DNA from: Paeniglutamicibacter antarcticus
Lineage (GTDB): Bacteria; Actinomycetota; Actinomycetes; Actinomycetales; Micrococcaceae
Length of the DNA stretch: 64,000 bases
Assembly: GCF_900010755.1 (NCBI RefSeq)
Contig: NZ_CZJT01000082.1
Coordinates: forward strand, 124,001 to 188,000
Direction of reading: 5' to 3'
In this document: positions 1 through 8,882 of the stretch, piece after piece
Layout of the letters: every line of letters begins with the position of its first letter
Position numbering within the stretch: the first letter of the stretch is position 1
The notes under the pieces: generated by a model
Told to the model about the DNA's origin: nothing
The model's database searches: none
The model's input: only the letters and a program-made list of their open reading frames with translations
Translations under genes and position numbers: made by a program

Positions 1-145
1 CGACCATCAGTAAATCAGCCACTGCGCCACGGGCAGCAGCTTCCACCTGATCCAGCCGTTTCGCCTGCGAGACTGCGCCGGGGACTTGGGGAACCGTAAT
101 GCCCCACCACGAGCCGTCACGGAAGGTCTTGGCTGTTATCCGCAT
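1..145 (-). CDS. hicB: HicB-type antitoxin, partial (runs off the left edge)
   Basis: Reading leftward from an ATG at 143-145, the first 48 codons give MRITAKTFRDGSWWGITVPQ and continue to the window edge. The short beta-rich start with WWGITVPQVPG is typical of the HicB antitoxin fold, which neutralises HicA and often represses the operon. The start lies inside the end of hicA (29-bp overlap), the usual coupled hicA-hicB arrangement, with GGGAGAAGA just upstream as ribosome site. The C-terminal half, including any DNA-binding domain, is outside the window. The family call rests on this N-terminus plus the neighbour. Confidence 0.7.
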   Translation of the reverse strand, partial: MRITAKTFRDGSWWGITVPQVPGAVSQAKRLDQVEAAARGAVADLLMV

Positions 146-338
146 TCTCTTCTCCCTTGGCTCGCTTCAGGAGGATCTTTGCCAGCCTGTCGCTGATTTC
201 CTTGTGGTGGGGAACCGTGGTGCTCTGATCGCCAATTTTCACGACGGTATGCGAACCGCCCTCACGGATCCTCAGCTCTACGCCTTGATCCTTGGCGATT
301 CATTGGAGTTGCTTCAGCAGATCCCTCCGCTTCATCAT
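117..338 (-). pseudogene. hicA: HicA-type mRNA interferase toxin with in-frame TGA at codon 13
   Basis: The frame from ATG 336-338 reads MMKRRDLLKQLQ, then TGA (300-302), then IAKDQGVELRIREGGSHTVV and on to a normal stop at 117-119, 73 codons in all. The KRRDLLK start, the GGSHTVV segment carrying the conserved catalytic histidine and the VPHHKEI motif identify the HicA double-stranded-RNA-binding toxin fold. I see no good restart codon between the stop and the histidine, so as written the toxin cannot be made while the antitoxin frame stays open. This would be a disarmed toxin-antitoxin pair, unless the base is miscalled or the stop is read through. Confidence 0.75.
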
Positions 339-486
339 CACCATTGAATTTTATCTGCGGATCCAAGCTCGTGTATAGAGGGGGTAAACACTGGACGGCA
401 ATGCGGTTTGGATTCTCCAGGAGAACACCAAGATGCCCAGTTGTGCCTTGTGCTCTGAGGCCTTGAAGAAAGCCAGCCTGTGCGGA

Positions 487-1713
487 CTAATCTTCGAGCT
501 TCAACGCCTTGCGCCAGGACAGCGCGGAACCGGTCTGCATGATCGCGCGGCGGTAGATCCGCTCACCCAGCAACACCATGGCCCATGCCGCCGCAATCGC
601 AATCGCCAATGAAGCAAAGGGTTCCCACATCGGGACATCGGTGCTCAGCAACCGGATTGGCATGGCCACCGAGGAGATGACGGGGACGTAGGACGCGATC
701 ACCAGGAACGTTCCCTTGGCGTAGATGCCGATGAACAACACGGCCACCAGCACCATGATGACCGGACCCGTGGATTGCTGAAGGTCCTCGACGCGCGAGG
801 CCATCGCGCCGATGGCCGCCCAGATCGCGGCAAGGATCAGAAACCCTGCCAGGAAGAAGGCCAGGAACCAGCCGGAGGTCGCGATGACCACCGAGAGGAA
901 CGGAATTTCCGTGGGCATCATGCTCAGGGCCAGCAAGCCGATGCCAACGAAGAGGCACAACTGGCCCATCGCCAGGATCAGGTTGCCCAGGATCTTGCCG
1001 GCGAGCAGCTGGCGGATCGGGATGGCGGTGGCCAGGATTTCCACCACGCGGTTCTGCTTTTCCTCCACCACGGAGTTGGCGATCGGCATGCCGAAGATCA
1101 ACGCCGACATGTAGAAGAGGAACGAGAAGATGAAGCCCATGACCATGGACATCGAGTTGCGTTCTTGGCTGCCCTCAAGCAACACCGGGGTGATCGTGGA
1201 CCCCGCGGTCAGCGATTCGACGGAGGTTCCCAGTTTGCCGGCGTTGGATTCAAGAGCCTGCGCTGATGCCGCATCGGCGATCAGTTTCTCCACCGATCCG
1301 GGGACGTCGCTCAGTCCGGTGAGGCTGTAGCCGTCGGCGGTGGCGGTGAGCACCAGATCGGCGTTCTTGGTCCGCAACGCCTCCAATGCCGCGTCCTGGG
1401 ACGCCACCGGGTCTGCCGTCAAGACGATCTTTTGATCCTGTTTCGCGGCCAGTTCGTTCGCCGCGCTGACCAGGACGGCGGTTTCGCCGCGGTTTTCAAA
1501 GGCAACGGTGGCCTCGGTGGTGCGATCGGCCATGAAGCCTGACACCACGATCGAGCCGACGATCAACGCGAGGGTGATGAGAGTCGATATGACGAACGAC
1601 TTGTCGCGAATCTTGACGGTGACCTCACGCAGGGTCACGATCAGCCAGGGGGATCCCTGTCGGACCGCGGTTGGTGTCGCGGTTGGTGTGGTGGTCTGTG
1701 TGGCGGTGCTCAA
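487..1713 (-). CDS. ABC-2 type exporter permease (NatB-like)
   Basis: Membrane half of an ABC exporter, about 408 residues. One membrane helix near residue 35 is followed by a roughly 180-residue extracytoplasmic region, then a block of about five helices, the NatB/ABC-2 layout. I place the start at TTG 1711-1713: it overlaps the stop of the ATPase gene (TTGA), a GGGAGG lies 6 bases upstream, and homology-like sequence begins there. The longer open frame upstream only shadows the ATPase gene. It is co-transcribed with the ATPase and sits next to a two-component system, a setting common for drug- or peptide-responsive exporters. The substrate cannot be told from sequence; NatAB relatives export sodium or peptides. 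Confidence 0.85.
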   Translation of the reverse strand: MSTATQTTTPTATPTAVRQGSPWLIVTLREVTVKIRDKSFVISTLITLALIVGSIVVSGFMADRTTEATVAFENRGETAVLVSAANELAAKQDQKIVLTADPVASQDAALEALRTKNADLVLTATADGYSLTGLSDVPGSVEKLIADAASAQALESNAGKLGTSVESLTAGSTITPVLLEGSQERNSMSMVMGFIFSFLFYMSALIFGMPIANSVVEEKQNRVVEILATAIPIRQLLAGKILGNLILAMGQLCLFVGIGLLALSMMPTEIPFLSVVIATSGWFLAFFLAGFLILAAIWAAIGAMASRVEDLQQSTGPVIMVLVAVLFIGIYAKGTFLVIASYVPVISSVAMPIRLLSTDVPMWEPFASLAIAIAAAWAMVLLGERIYRRAIMQTGSALSWRKALKLED

Positions 1714-2591
1714 CGGATGACCTCCCGGTAGATTTCGGCAAGCGAGGGGCGTTGCGGGGCGAATTCGGTGACGCTTCCGCGAACAATCGCCGTGCGCAGG
1801 ATGCGTTGGGCAGCTTCTTCGGAGGCAAACTCGACGACCGCCCGGGGCCCGGCAACATCGTGCACCGTGACCTCGGGTTGTTCGCGCAGCCACCCGGCAT
1901 CCGGCGGGGTGACCAGCACGTGCGTCGATTTGGCCCGGTCGCGCAGCTCGCCTGCGGATCCCGAGGCGACGATCTTGCCGTCGGCCAACACCACCAGGTT
2001 GTCGCAGAGCTGGTCGATCAGATCCAGTTGGTGGCTGGAGAAAAGTATCGGCACGCCGGTTGCCGCGCGTTCGGCCAGCAATGAGCTCATCGCGTCCACG
2101 GCGATCGGGTCGAGCCCGGAGAATGGTTCATCGAGGATCAATGCGGTGGGGTGGTGCATCAGCGAGGCCGCAACCTGCACGCGCTGTTGGTTGCCCAGCG
2201 ACAGGGATTCGAGCTTGTCCTTGGTGCGGTCGGCAATGCCGAAGCGGTCAAGCAGGTCCAGCGCCCCGGAACGCGCATCGAGGCGGCTCATGCCGTGGAG
2301 CTGGCCCAGGTACTGGAGCTGGTCGAGCACCTGCTGCTTGGGATAGAGGCCGCGTTCCTCGGGCATGTAGCCAAAGCGGGCACGGTCGCCGTCGGCAATC
2401 GGGGAGCCGTTGAAATTCACCTGGCCACCGTGGGCCTTGAGTACGCCCATGATGATGCGCATGGTGGTGGTCTTGCCGGCGCCGTTGGCCCCGACGAACC
2501 CGGTCATGCCGTTGGCGGGGACGCTGAACGAGACGTCGTGCAGCACCGTCCGTTCCCCGAAGCGCCGCGTAAGATTCTGTACTTCTAACAA
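1710..2591 (-). CDS. ABC transporter ATP-binding protein (NatA-like)
   Basis: ATPase subunit of 293 residues that powers the adjacent ABC-2 permease. Walker A is GANGAGKTT (about residues 34-42). The signature region LSLGNQQRVQVA replaces the usual LSGGQ, as in many NatA/CcmA-type exporters, and is followed by Walker B LILDEPFSGLDP and the switch histidine in SSHQLD. The start is TTG at 2589-2591, giving MLEVQNLTRRFG. A GAGG-rich ribosome site lies about 11 bases upstream, and about 105 bp separate it from the response-regulator gene. The C-terminal 80 residues carry the accessory domain of exporter ATPases. The overlap with the permease gene indicates translational coupling. Confidence 0.9.
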   Translation of the reverse strand: MLEVQNLTRRFGERTVLHDVSFSVPANGMTGFVGANGAGKTTTMRIIMGVLKAHGGQVNFNGSPIADGDRARFGYMPEERGLYPKQQVLDQLQYLGQLHGMSRLDARSGALDLLDRFGIADRTKDKLESLSLGNQQRVQVAASLMHHPTALILDEPFSGLDPIAVDAMSSLLAERAATGVPILFSSHQLDLIDQLCDNLVVLADGKIVASGSAGELRDRAKSTHVLVTPPDAGWLREQPEVTVHDVAGPRAVVEFASEEAAQRILRTAIVRGSVTEFAPQRPSLAEIYREVIR

Positions 2592-2696
2592 GAGCTGGAT
2601 TTCCTCACCTTGAAGCTGGTTGGTTCCTTGGCTTCAAATCTATGACGGACGCCCGGTTGCCGGATCGCTCAAACGAATGAACTTGTCGGTTCGCTG

Positions 2697-3407
2697 TTAC
2701 CGGCTCTCCGTCAAAGGGATGAGATGGGCGCGGTAGGCAAAGACCACGGCCTGCACCCGGTCCCGCAGCCCGGCCTTGGCCAGGACATTTGAAAGGTGCG
2801 TTTTGACGGTTGCCTCGGAGACGGACAGTGTTGCGGCAATCTCGGTGTTGGACAGGCCGCTGGCAAGGCTGATGAGCACCTCGAGCTCGCGGGCCGTCAA
2901 GGCGTCAAGGACCCGCTGATCCTCCGGATCCAGGACACTCGCCGGTGACTCCGGCACGGTTTCCGTGGGCGTTTGGCCGGTGCCGCGGCGGATGATGCGC
3001 AACGTGACCTCGGGGGAGAGCAGCGCCTGGCCCTCAGCCGCTGCATGGACCGCGGCAATCAACATTTCCGGTTCGGTGTTCTTGAGCAGGAACCCGCTGG
3101 CACCCGCGTCGATGGCGTCGAAGAGGTAGTCATCGCGGTCGAAGGTCGTCAGCACCACCACCTTGGCGGCGCTGGCGGCAGTGATGTGTGCGGTGGCGGC
3201 AACCCCGTCCAACACCGGCATCTGGATGTCCATCAGCACCACGTCCGGGCGCAGTTCCAGGGCGGAGGCAACCGCCTGCGCCCCGTCCGCGGCGGTGCCC
3301 ACCACCTCGAGGGTCTCGTCGGTGCCGAGGATCAATTCCAGGGAGGAACGGATCAGCGGCTGGTCATCGCAAATCAGGACTCGTGTTTTCTTCGGTGTCG
3401 CGTTCAT
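2697..3407 (-). CDS. NarL/LuxR-family response regulator
   Basis: DNA-binding response regulator of 236 residues. The receiver domain (about 10-125) has the acidic pair DD at 14-15, the phosphoacceptor Asp60 in VVLMDIQMP, a Thr near 91 and a Lys near 113 in GFLLKN. A proline/glutamate-rich linker leads to a LuxR-type helix-turn-helix (about 165-220) with LTARELEVLISLASGLSN and TVKTHLSNVLAKAG. Its ATG overlaps the stop of the kinase gene by four bases (ATGA), so the two are coupled. The target is probably the adjacent ABC exporter operon; that is inference from position. Confidence 0.93.
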   Translation of the reverse strand: MNATPKKTRVLICDDQPLIRSSLELILGTDETLEVVGTAADGAQAVASALELRPDVVLMDIQMPVLDGVAATAHITAASAAKVVVLTTFDRDDYLFDAIDAGASGFLLKNTEPEMLIAAVHAAAEGQALLSPEVTLRIIRRGTGQTPTETVPESPASVLDPEDQRVLDALTARELEVLISLASGLSNTEIAATLSVSEATVKTHLSNVLAKAGLRDRVQAVVFAYRAHLIPLTESR

Positions 3408-4795
3408 GGGGCGGATTCCTGGGTTGCTGGTTCAACACGGACAGGGGATGGGACGCGCAACCGTGCGCGCGAGCGCCACCCGGCGGGGGAACGGGCTCCG
3501 ATGTCCACGAGCCCGTGGTGCAGTTCGGCGCGTTCGCGGATGCCGCGCAGCCCGAATCCGCTGCCGCCGGTGCCCGGGCGCGGGTTGCCGTCGTCGGTGA
3601 CCTCGACCTCCGCCCATTCGCCGGTCTCGTCGATGCCGCTGCGCAGCGAGAGCACCGCGGAACGCGCCGTCGAGTGTTCGCGCACGTTGGCCAGGGACTC
3701 CGCGGCGATCCGGTACAGGGCAAGGCCCAGCCCGGCGCCCAACGAGTCGAGGAACCCGGCGCGGTGTTCAACGACGATGAGCTGGACGCGGACTCCGGCC
3801 CGGGTGGATTGCTCGATGAGCGCCGGAAGGTCCGCAAGCCCGGGTTCGGGGGAACGGTGGGTAGCGGTGCCGGGGGTTTCGCTGCCGCCGGGCTCTTCGT
3901 GGCGCAGCACGCGCAGCAACGACCTGGTTTCGCCCACGGCCTGGCGTGCCGAATCCTCGATGCCGCGCATCAGCTCGGCAGCGCGCCCGGGATCGCGTGG
4001 CTGCACCATGCGGGCGGCGGCCGCCTGCACGCCGACCGCCGAAATGTGGTGGGCCACCACATCGTGGAGTTCGCGGGCAATGCGCAGGCGCTCGTCGATG
4101 ACGGCGCGCCGGGCCAGCTCGGCCGATTGCTCACGCAGCTGCTGGGCCTGCGCCACGACTATTTCATGCTGCCAGGCGCTGCGCCATGAGGAGAGCCCCA
4201 GGAAGATGGCTCCGCCGAAGTAGAAGAGGTTGACCAGGAAGTTGTAGCCGGCGTAGGCAAGCACCGGGTCGATGAACCCGGAGGTCTCGATGGCCATCGG
4301 CAAATTCAGGTCGGATCCGAAGAGCAATTTGGCGTTGGTGATGCTCACCACGACCCACAGGAACATGGCAATGATGACGCCGGTCAGGGCCAAGCGCAGC
4401 GCCCTGCGGTCACGCGCCCAGGTGACTGCCGAATAGAGTCCCACGAAGTAGGCGATCTGCGGGGCCAACTGCATCATGACCTGAGGCATCCAGGTGCCAA
4501 AGCCCAGGAAGAACGCCGAAAGCACCAGCATCGAGGCAATCGGGAAGCGGCGGCGGACCGCCAACGGCGCTATCAGTGCACACGTGGCAACGTAGCTCAG
4601 GGTGCGGTCCGGGGCCTGTTCGGAAGGCCCAAAACTCAGGATCATTTCCATGCCCAGCACCGCGATCAGCATCACCAGCAGGGTCACCCCCGCGTCGCGG
4701 CGCAGCAACCGCGCATCGGGCATTGGTCGTTCCCACTCCGGCGGCGGGAAATCGCCGGACAGGAAGTAGTGGCGCAGTGCCGACAGCTTCATCAT
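3404..4795 (-). CDS. Sensor histidine kinase (HisKA_3, NarX/DesK-like)
   Basis: Membrane kinase of 463 residues. Four to five hydrophobic segments lie between about residues 37 and 205 with almost no extracellular loop, suggesting sensing within or at the membrane. They are followed by the dimerisation/phosphoacceptor motif ERLRIARELHDVVAHH, with His244, and a HATPase domain whose N-box is ESLANVREHS and G-box GGSGFGLRGI. It phosphorylates the response regulator encoded directly downstream. Two ATG codons in a row begin the gene, with GGAGG about ten bases ahead. It diverges from the GH15 gene across about 114 bp. Such exporter-linked kinases often sense cell-envelope stress. Confidence 0.92.
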   Translation of the reverse strand: MMKLSALRHYFLSGDFPPPEWERPMPDARLLRRDAGVTLLVMLIAVLGMEMILSFGPSEQAPDRTLSYVATCALIAPLAVRRRFPIASMLVLSAFFLGFGTWMPQVMMQLAPQIAYFVGLYSAVTWARDRRALRLALTGVIIAMFLWVVVSITNAKLLFGSDLNLPMAIETSGFIDPVLAYAGYNFLVNLFYFGGAIFLGLSSWRSAWQHEIVVAQAQQLREQSAELARRAVIDERLRIARELHDVVAHHISAVGVQAAAARMVQPRDPGRAAELMRGIEDSARQAVGETRSLLRVLRHEEPGGSETPGTATHRSPEPGLADLPALIEQSTRAGVRVQLIVVEHRAGFLDSLGAGLGLALYRIAAESLANVREHSTARSAVLSLRSGIDETGEWAEVEVTDDGNPRPGTGGSGFGLRGIRERAELHHGLVDIGARSPAGWRSRARLRVPSPVRVEPATQESAP

Positions 4796-4909
4796 TCTCC
4801 ATTACCTCCGGGGTGCGGGTCCGCAGCTTCCGTGAATCGAACCTATCCCATGCCCGCGCGCCGCGGCGAAGTCCTTGCCCGGTATGACAAATGGGTGTTG
4901 GGTTGGGCC

Positions 4910-6730
4910 ATGAGCACTCCCATCGAAGACTATGCCCTGATATCCGACCAACGCACCGCCGCGTTGGTGTCAATCGGCGGATCCGTGGACTGGCTCTGTT
5001 TGCCACGCTTCGATTCCTCTTCGGTCTTTGCCGCGCTGCTGGGCGACAAGCACCACGGCCGCTGGCTGCTGGCCCCGCGCGGCGGCAGTGTCATCTCCCG
5101 CACCTACCTGAATTCATCCTTCGTCCTGCGCACGCTGTGGGGCAGCGACACCGGCCAGGTGCTGGTCTCAGACTTCATGCCGATGGGCGGCGGGCACCCG
5201 AGCATCATCCGCCGGGTGGAGGGCCTGAGCGGATCCATGACCATGGAGCACGAGTTGATCATGCGCTACGACTACGGGGAAGCGGTGCCGTGGGTGCGCC
5301 GGAACTTCGACACCAAGTCTGGCAACGAATCGCTGGTCGCCATGGTAGGGCCGCACGGGGCGGTCCTGCACGCCTCCCGGCTCCCGGCCGCACACGGGCA
5401 GGCCCACCGTGATGAGTTCGAGGTCAAGGCCGGGGATGTCCATGACTTCGAGTTCACGGGATTCCCGAGCCATGAACCCATCCCGTCCCCGATTGACGTC
5501 GGCATGAGCATGACCGAAACGGCCAGGTACTGGCATGCCTGGGCGGACTCCATTTCGCCGCACGGGGACTACGAGCCGATGGTGCGGCGCTCGCTGTTGG
5601 TGCTCAAGGCACTGACACACCGGCAGACCGGAGGCATCATTGCCGCGCCCACCACCTCGCTGCCCGAGCTGATGGGAGGGGAACGTAACTGGGACTACAG
5701 GTACTGCTGGTTGCGTGATGCCGCACTGACCATCCAGGTCATGATCACCCACGGCCATGAGGACGAGGCGCTCAAATGGCGCGACTGGCTGTTGCGCGCC
5801 ATCGCGGGGGACCACAAACACCTGCAGATCATGTACGGCGTCGACGGAGGCCGCGAGCTGCCCGAACGGGTCCTGCAGCACCTGCCGGGCTATGCGGGGT
5901 CCAAACCGGTGCGCATCGGCAATGCGGCAGTGCACCAATACCAGGGGGACACCATTGGAGAGGTCATGGTGGCCCTGCACGACCTGCGCAGGGTCGGTGC
6001 GCACGAGGACCATTTCTCCTGGCCGTTGCAAAAGGCCCTGCTGCAAAACGTGCTGCACGACCTGCCGCTCAAGGACCACGGTCTGTGGGAGATGCGTGGG
6101 GACCCGCAATTCTTCACGCATTCGAGGGTCATGATGTGGGCGGCCCTGGACAGCGGGGTGCAGGGAGTCGAGCTCCATGGCCTGGCCGGGGACCTGGGAA
6201 CCTGGAGGACCGCCCGTGATGATCTTCGCCAGGAGATCCTGGAGCGGGGATTCAACCGGGAGCTGGACAGTTTCACGCAAACCTACGCGGGCACCGAGGT
6301 GGATGCCTCGTTGCTGGTGCTTTCCCAGGTGGGTTTCGTCGAGCCCACCGATCCGCGCATGCTCGGCACCGTCAAACGCATCGAGTCCGAGTTGGTTGAC
6401 GCCCACGGTTGGGTGAACCGCTACAAGACGGAGGCCGGCGCGGACGGGTTGCCACCGGGCGAGAATCCGTTCCTGGTCTGCACGTGCTGGCTCATTGAGC
6501 AATATGCCCGTTCGGGCAGGCTGGGCGATGCCAAGAAACTGATGGACAAGCTCGTGGGCATCGTCAACGACGTGGGACTCCTGGCCGAGGAATACGACCC
6601 GGACGCCGGCCACCTGACCGGGAACTTCCCGCAGGCGCTGAGCCACCTGGGAATGATCCGCGCCGCCGATGCCATCGAGGAAGCAGCCGGGAACAGGGCC
6701 GCTCATCCGCGCCACGACTCCCGCGGCTAG
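4910..6730 (+). CDS. Glycoside hydrolase family 15 protein (glucoamylase/trehalase-like)
   Basis: A 606-residue cytoplasmic protein. The start MSTPIEDYALISDQRTAALV matches the usual beginning of actinobacterial GH15 enzymes, so I use ATG 4910 rather than the longer frame beginning at 4769. An N-terminal beta-sandwich (about 1-230) is followed by the alpha/alpha-barrel with GGERNWDYRYCWLRDAA and the late EASLLVLSQ-like segment (here VDASLLVLSQVGFV) that frame the active site. No signal peptide is visible, so it acts on an internal substrate; in actinobacteria members hydrolyse trehalose or maltooligosaccharides. Substrate choice cannot be settled here. It is monocistronic, divergent from the kinase gene. 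Confidence 0.88.
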   Translation: MSTPIEDYALISDQRTAALVSIGGSVDWLCLPRFDSSSVFAALLGDKHHGRWLLAPRGGSVISRTYLNSSFVLRTLWGSDTGQVLVSDFMPMGGGHPSIIRRVEGLSGSMTMEHELIMRYDYGEAVPWVRRNFDTKSGNESLVAMVGPHGAVLHASRLPAAHGQAHRDEFEVKAGDVHDFEFTGFPSHEPIPSPIDVGMSMTETARYWHAWADSISPHGDYEPMVRRSLLVLKALTHRQTGGIIAAPTTSLPELMGGERNWDYRYCWLRDAALTIQVMITHGHEDEALKWRDWLLRAIAGDHKHLQIMYGVDGGRELPERVLQHLPGYAGSKPVRIGNAAVHQYQGDTIGEVMVALHDLRRVGAHEDHFSWPLQKALLQNVLHDLPLKDHGLWEMRGDPQFFTHSRVMMWAALDSGVQGVELHGLAGDLGTWRTARDDLRQEILERGFNRELDSFTQTYAGTEVDASLLVLSQVGFVEPTDPRMLGTVKRIESELVDAHGWVNRYKTEAGADGLPPGENPFLVCTCWLIEQYARSGRLGDAKKLMDKLVGIVNDVGLLAEEYDPDAGHLTGNFPQALSHLGMIRAADAIEEAAGNRAAHPRHDSRG

Positions 6731-6993
6731 CCGCGAATCACGCTGAGCTCCCCTTGAACGTGTGCGATGGGCATGGCAGAATTCTTGCCGTGCCCCAGAT
6801 GGGCTGAGCCGCAAGGAGGATCAAGCAACAACCGTTCTCGCCGTGCCGTGTGCCGGTGAGATTCTTGCCCACCCTTGCAAGAGCCCACACATATCCGGAG
6901 CACAATTTTCATTCTTCGCCATACCCGTTTGTTGGGCCGTGCGTTGCCTGGACCCCTTTTGCGATTCTTCAATCGTGAATCCAGGAGAACACC

Positions 6994-7368
6994 ATGAGCA
7001 TTTCTTTCAACCACACCATCATTGCCGCCAAGGACCGCCAGGCCTCGGCGCAATTCTTCATCGACATTGCCGAAGCCCACGGCATCCAAAGTTGGGGTCC
7101 CTTCACCAACATCGCGCTGGATGACGGAACCATGCTGCAATTTGCCGAACCGCCGTTCGACTTTCCGCCGCAGCACTATGCGTTCCTGGTGGACGACGAG
7201 CATTTCGAACGCGTCTATTCGCGCATCACCGAACGCGGCCTGGAGCATTGGGCGGACCCGCAACGCACCAAGCCGGGGGAGACCAATACCGAGCATGGCG
7301 GGCGCGGGGTCTACCTGCTTGATCCGGCCGGGCATTACATCGAGTTCATCACCCGGCCTTACCTTTAA
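6994..7368 (+). CDS. VOC (glyoxalase/dioxygenase-fold) family protein
   Basis: A small 124-residue vicinal-oxygen-chelate protein. It shows the paired beta-alpha-beta-beta-beta modules, with HTII near the N-terminus and HYIEFI at the C-terminus supplying the usual metal-binding His and Glu, and DDGTMLQFAEP between them. Family members bind a divalent metal and act as isomerases, thiol transferases or drug-binding proteins; the substrate is not predictable. CCAGGAG sits 7 bases before the ATG. The 263 bp upstream (6731-6993) contains no gene I can support. A strong hairpin follows 24 bp after the stop, so it is probably a single-gene transcript. Confidence 0.85.
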   Translation: MSISFNHTIIAAKDRQASAQFFIDIAEAHGIQSWGPFTNIALDDGTMLQFAEPPFDFPPQHYAFLVDDEHFERVYSRITERGLEHWADPQRTKPGETNTEHGGRGVYLLDPAGHYIEFITRPYL

Positions 7369-7391
7369 GCGCGAACCCCCTTAAACGCGAA

Positions 7392-7437
7392 CTGGGGCGT
7401 GCGCCGGACGATTTGCATCATCCGGGGCACGCCCCAG
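7392..7437. terminator. Bidirectional hairpin terminator between the VOC and MFS genes
   Basis: Seventeen-base arms CTGGGGCGTGCGCCGGA and TCCGGGGCACGCCCCAG pair with one mismatch around a 12-base loop. The hairpin lies between two convergent genes. There is no T-run, as is usual in GC-rich hosts. Confidence 0.75.
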
Positions 7438-7447
7438 GGGTGGCGGG

Positions 7448-8740
7448 TCAGGCGGGTTTCTCGGCCACTGAAACCTCCGCTGGCCCCGAAGTCCGGTCCA
7501 ACGGGTGCTCGATTTCGTCGCGGTACATCTTCCCGGCAAACCACGCCGCGACGCCGACGATGGGCGAGGCGATGCCCGCGATGACGAAGATGGCCCAGAT
7601 CGGCATGACCGAGGCCAACGGACCGGCCAGTGCCATGGACACCGGCATCAGCGCCAGCGAGACAAAGAAGTCGAGCGAGGAGACCCGGCCGAGCATGTGC
7701 GGCGGGACGCGTCGCTGCAGCAGCGTTCCCCAGATGACCTGCCCCAGCCCGCCGGTGATGCCGACAACCACCAGCAAGGCTGCCAGCTGCCACGGGGTTC
7801 GGGTCAGTCCGATCAAGGCCAGCGGCAGGGTGCCGAAACCCCAGAACATGATCATGAAGGTGAGATAGCGTTGCGGCAGCGGGAAGGACGCGGTTACCAA
7901 CGAGCCGACAGCGCTGCCGATCCCGAACGCGGCAAGCATCAAGCCAAAGGTCTTGGCGTCCCCGCCGAGCTGGTCGCCCACGACGAACGGCAGCAGCACC
8001 TCAATGGGCCCGATGAAGCTGAGCACCGAAATCACCGCGAAGAGCAGCGTCCACAGCAACCAGGGCGTACCCAGGGTGTAGCTAACTGCCTCGCGCAGGT
8101 CGGCCAGCGCGCTGGGGCGTTTCTGGCCGGGTTCCAGGTGTTCGTCGTAGGCCTTGTGGTGGCCCAGGGCATTGAGCACCAGGAACGCGATCAGGTGGCA
8201 GGCCGCGATTCCGATGATTGCCATGGGCGGGTTGAACGAGGCCACCAGCACGCCGGCGATGGCCGGGCCGGCCGCCTGCTGCAGCACCGGGCGGAACATT
8301 CCCTCCATGCCGTTTGCCGCCAGCAGGTCATCGGCCGGCAGGATCCGGGGCAGCAGCGCCGAATAGGCGGGGAAGAAGAAGGCTGCTCCTGCGCCCTGGA
8401 TGAATCCGGCAGCTGCCAGATGCCAGAGCTGGATGTTGCCGGTGGTTGCAAGTATTGCCACCCCCGTCATGACCAGCAGCGAGAGTGCCTCGACGGTGAT
8501 GATGATCTTGCGGCAACTGATGCGGTCGGCGGTGACCCCGCCAACGAGTACGAAGCCCAGCAGGCCCACAGAGGTGGCAGTGGCCACGATGGAGAGTTGC
8601 GCGGGTCCGCCGCCGAGGTGCTTGACCTGGTAGACCATGGCCACCGCCCACATGCCGTGGGCGAAGACGCTGATGGCCATGGCGATCAGCAGGACGCGGT
8701 AGTCGCGGTGGGCGAAGGGTCGAAGGGCGCGCGGGGCCAT
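7448..8740 (-). CDS. MFS transporter, multidrug/exporter type
   Basis: About 430 residues with twelve predicted membrane helices. MAPRALRPFAHRDYRVLLIA opens helix 1, as in many exporter-type MFS proteins of the enterobactin/macrolide-efflux style. The sequence GGVTADRISCRKI sits in the helix 2-3 loop, where the family motif A belongs. I choose ATG 8738-8740: a promoter-like pair (-35 TTGACA, -10 CATGAT) overlaps the more upstream ATG at 8800, which would therefore lie outside the message. It is divergent from the thioesterase gene, with a palindrome over the -10. The C-terminus is polar. The substrate is unknown. Confidence 0.85.
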   Translation of the reverse strand: MAPRALRPFAHRDYRVLLIAMAISVFAHGMWAVAMVYQVKHLGGGPAQLSIVATATSVGLLGFVLVGGVTADRISCRKIIITVEALSLLVMTGVAILATTGNIQLWHLAAAGFIQGAGAAFFFPAYSALLPRILPADDLLAANGMEGMFRPVLQQAAGPAIAGVLVASFNPPMAIIGIAACHLIAFLVLNALGHHKAYDEHLEPGQKRPSALADLREAVSYTLGTPWLLWTLLFAVISVLSFIGPIEVLLPFVVGDQLGGDAKTFGLMLAAFGIGSAVGSLVTASFPLPQRYLTFMIMFWGFGTLPLALIGLTRTPWQLAALLVVVGITGGLGQVIWGTLLQRRVPPHMLGRVSSLDFFVSLALMPVSMALAGPLASVMPIWAIFVIAGIASPIVGVAAWFAGKMYRDEIEHPLDRTSGPAEVSVAEKPA

Positions 8741-8788
8741 GAGGTGGGTCCTGAAGCTGGTGAATTTCCCGGCGCACGGTGGTGCGCT

Positions 8789-8806
8789 TGATTCAATCAT
8801 GAATCA
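8789..8806. promoter_or_regulatory. Palindromic operator candidate overlapping the MFS promoter
   Basis: TGATTCA-atca-TGAATCA is a perfect 7-bp inverted repeat. It covers the minus-strand -10 hexamer CATGAT (8796-8801), which lies 18 bp from a consensus -35 TTGACA (8820-8825). A dimeric repressor, for example of the MarR or TetR type, could bind here. The regulator is not identified. Confidence 0.55.
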
Positions 8807-8846
8807 CCCCATTGGGAGTTGTCAATCAGTGCGAGGGAAACGGTGC

Positions 8847-8875
8847 ATGACAAATAAGTTACCCGCGAGTAGGAT
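8847..8875 (+). promoter_or_regulatory. Promoter for a leaderless thioesterase message
   Basis: -35 ATGACA (8847-8852), 17-bp spacer, -10 TAGGAT (8870-8875), then seven bases to ATG 8883, so transcription is expected to begin at or next to the start codon. Confidence 0.6.
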
Positions 8876-8882
8876 TTGGGCC

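Noticed and set aside
6731-6993. A gene or structured RNA between the GH15 and VOC genes
   Set aside because: No frame with a start signal or motif on either strand, and only weak, scattered complementarity; the minus-strand frame at 6727-7335 is antisense to the VOC gene.
8739-8882. Longer N-terminus for the thioesterase (start at 8739)
   Set aside because: The extension overlaps the MFS gene and its promoter, and a -35/-10 pair points to transcription starting at ATG 8883.
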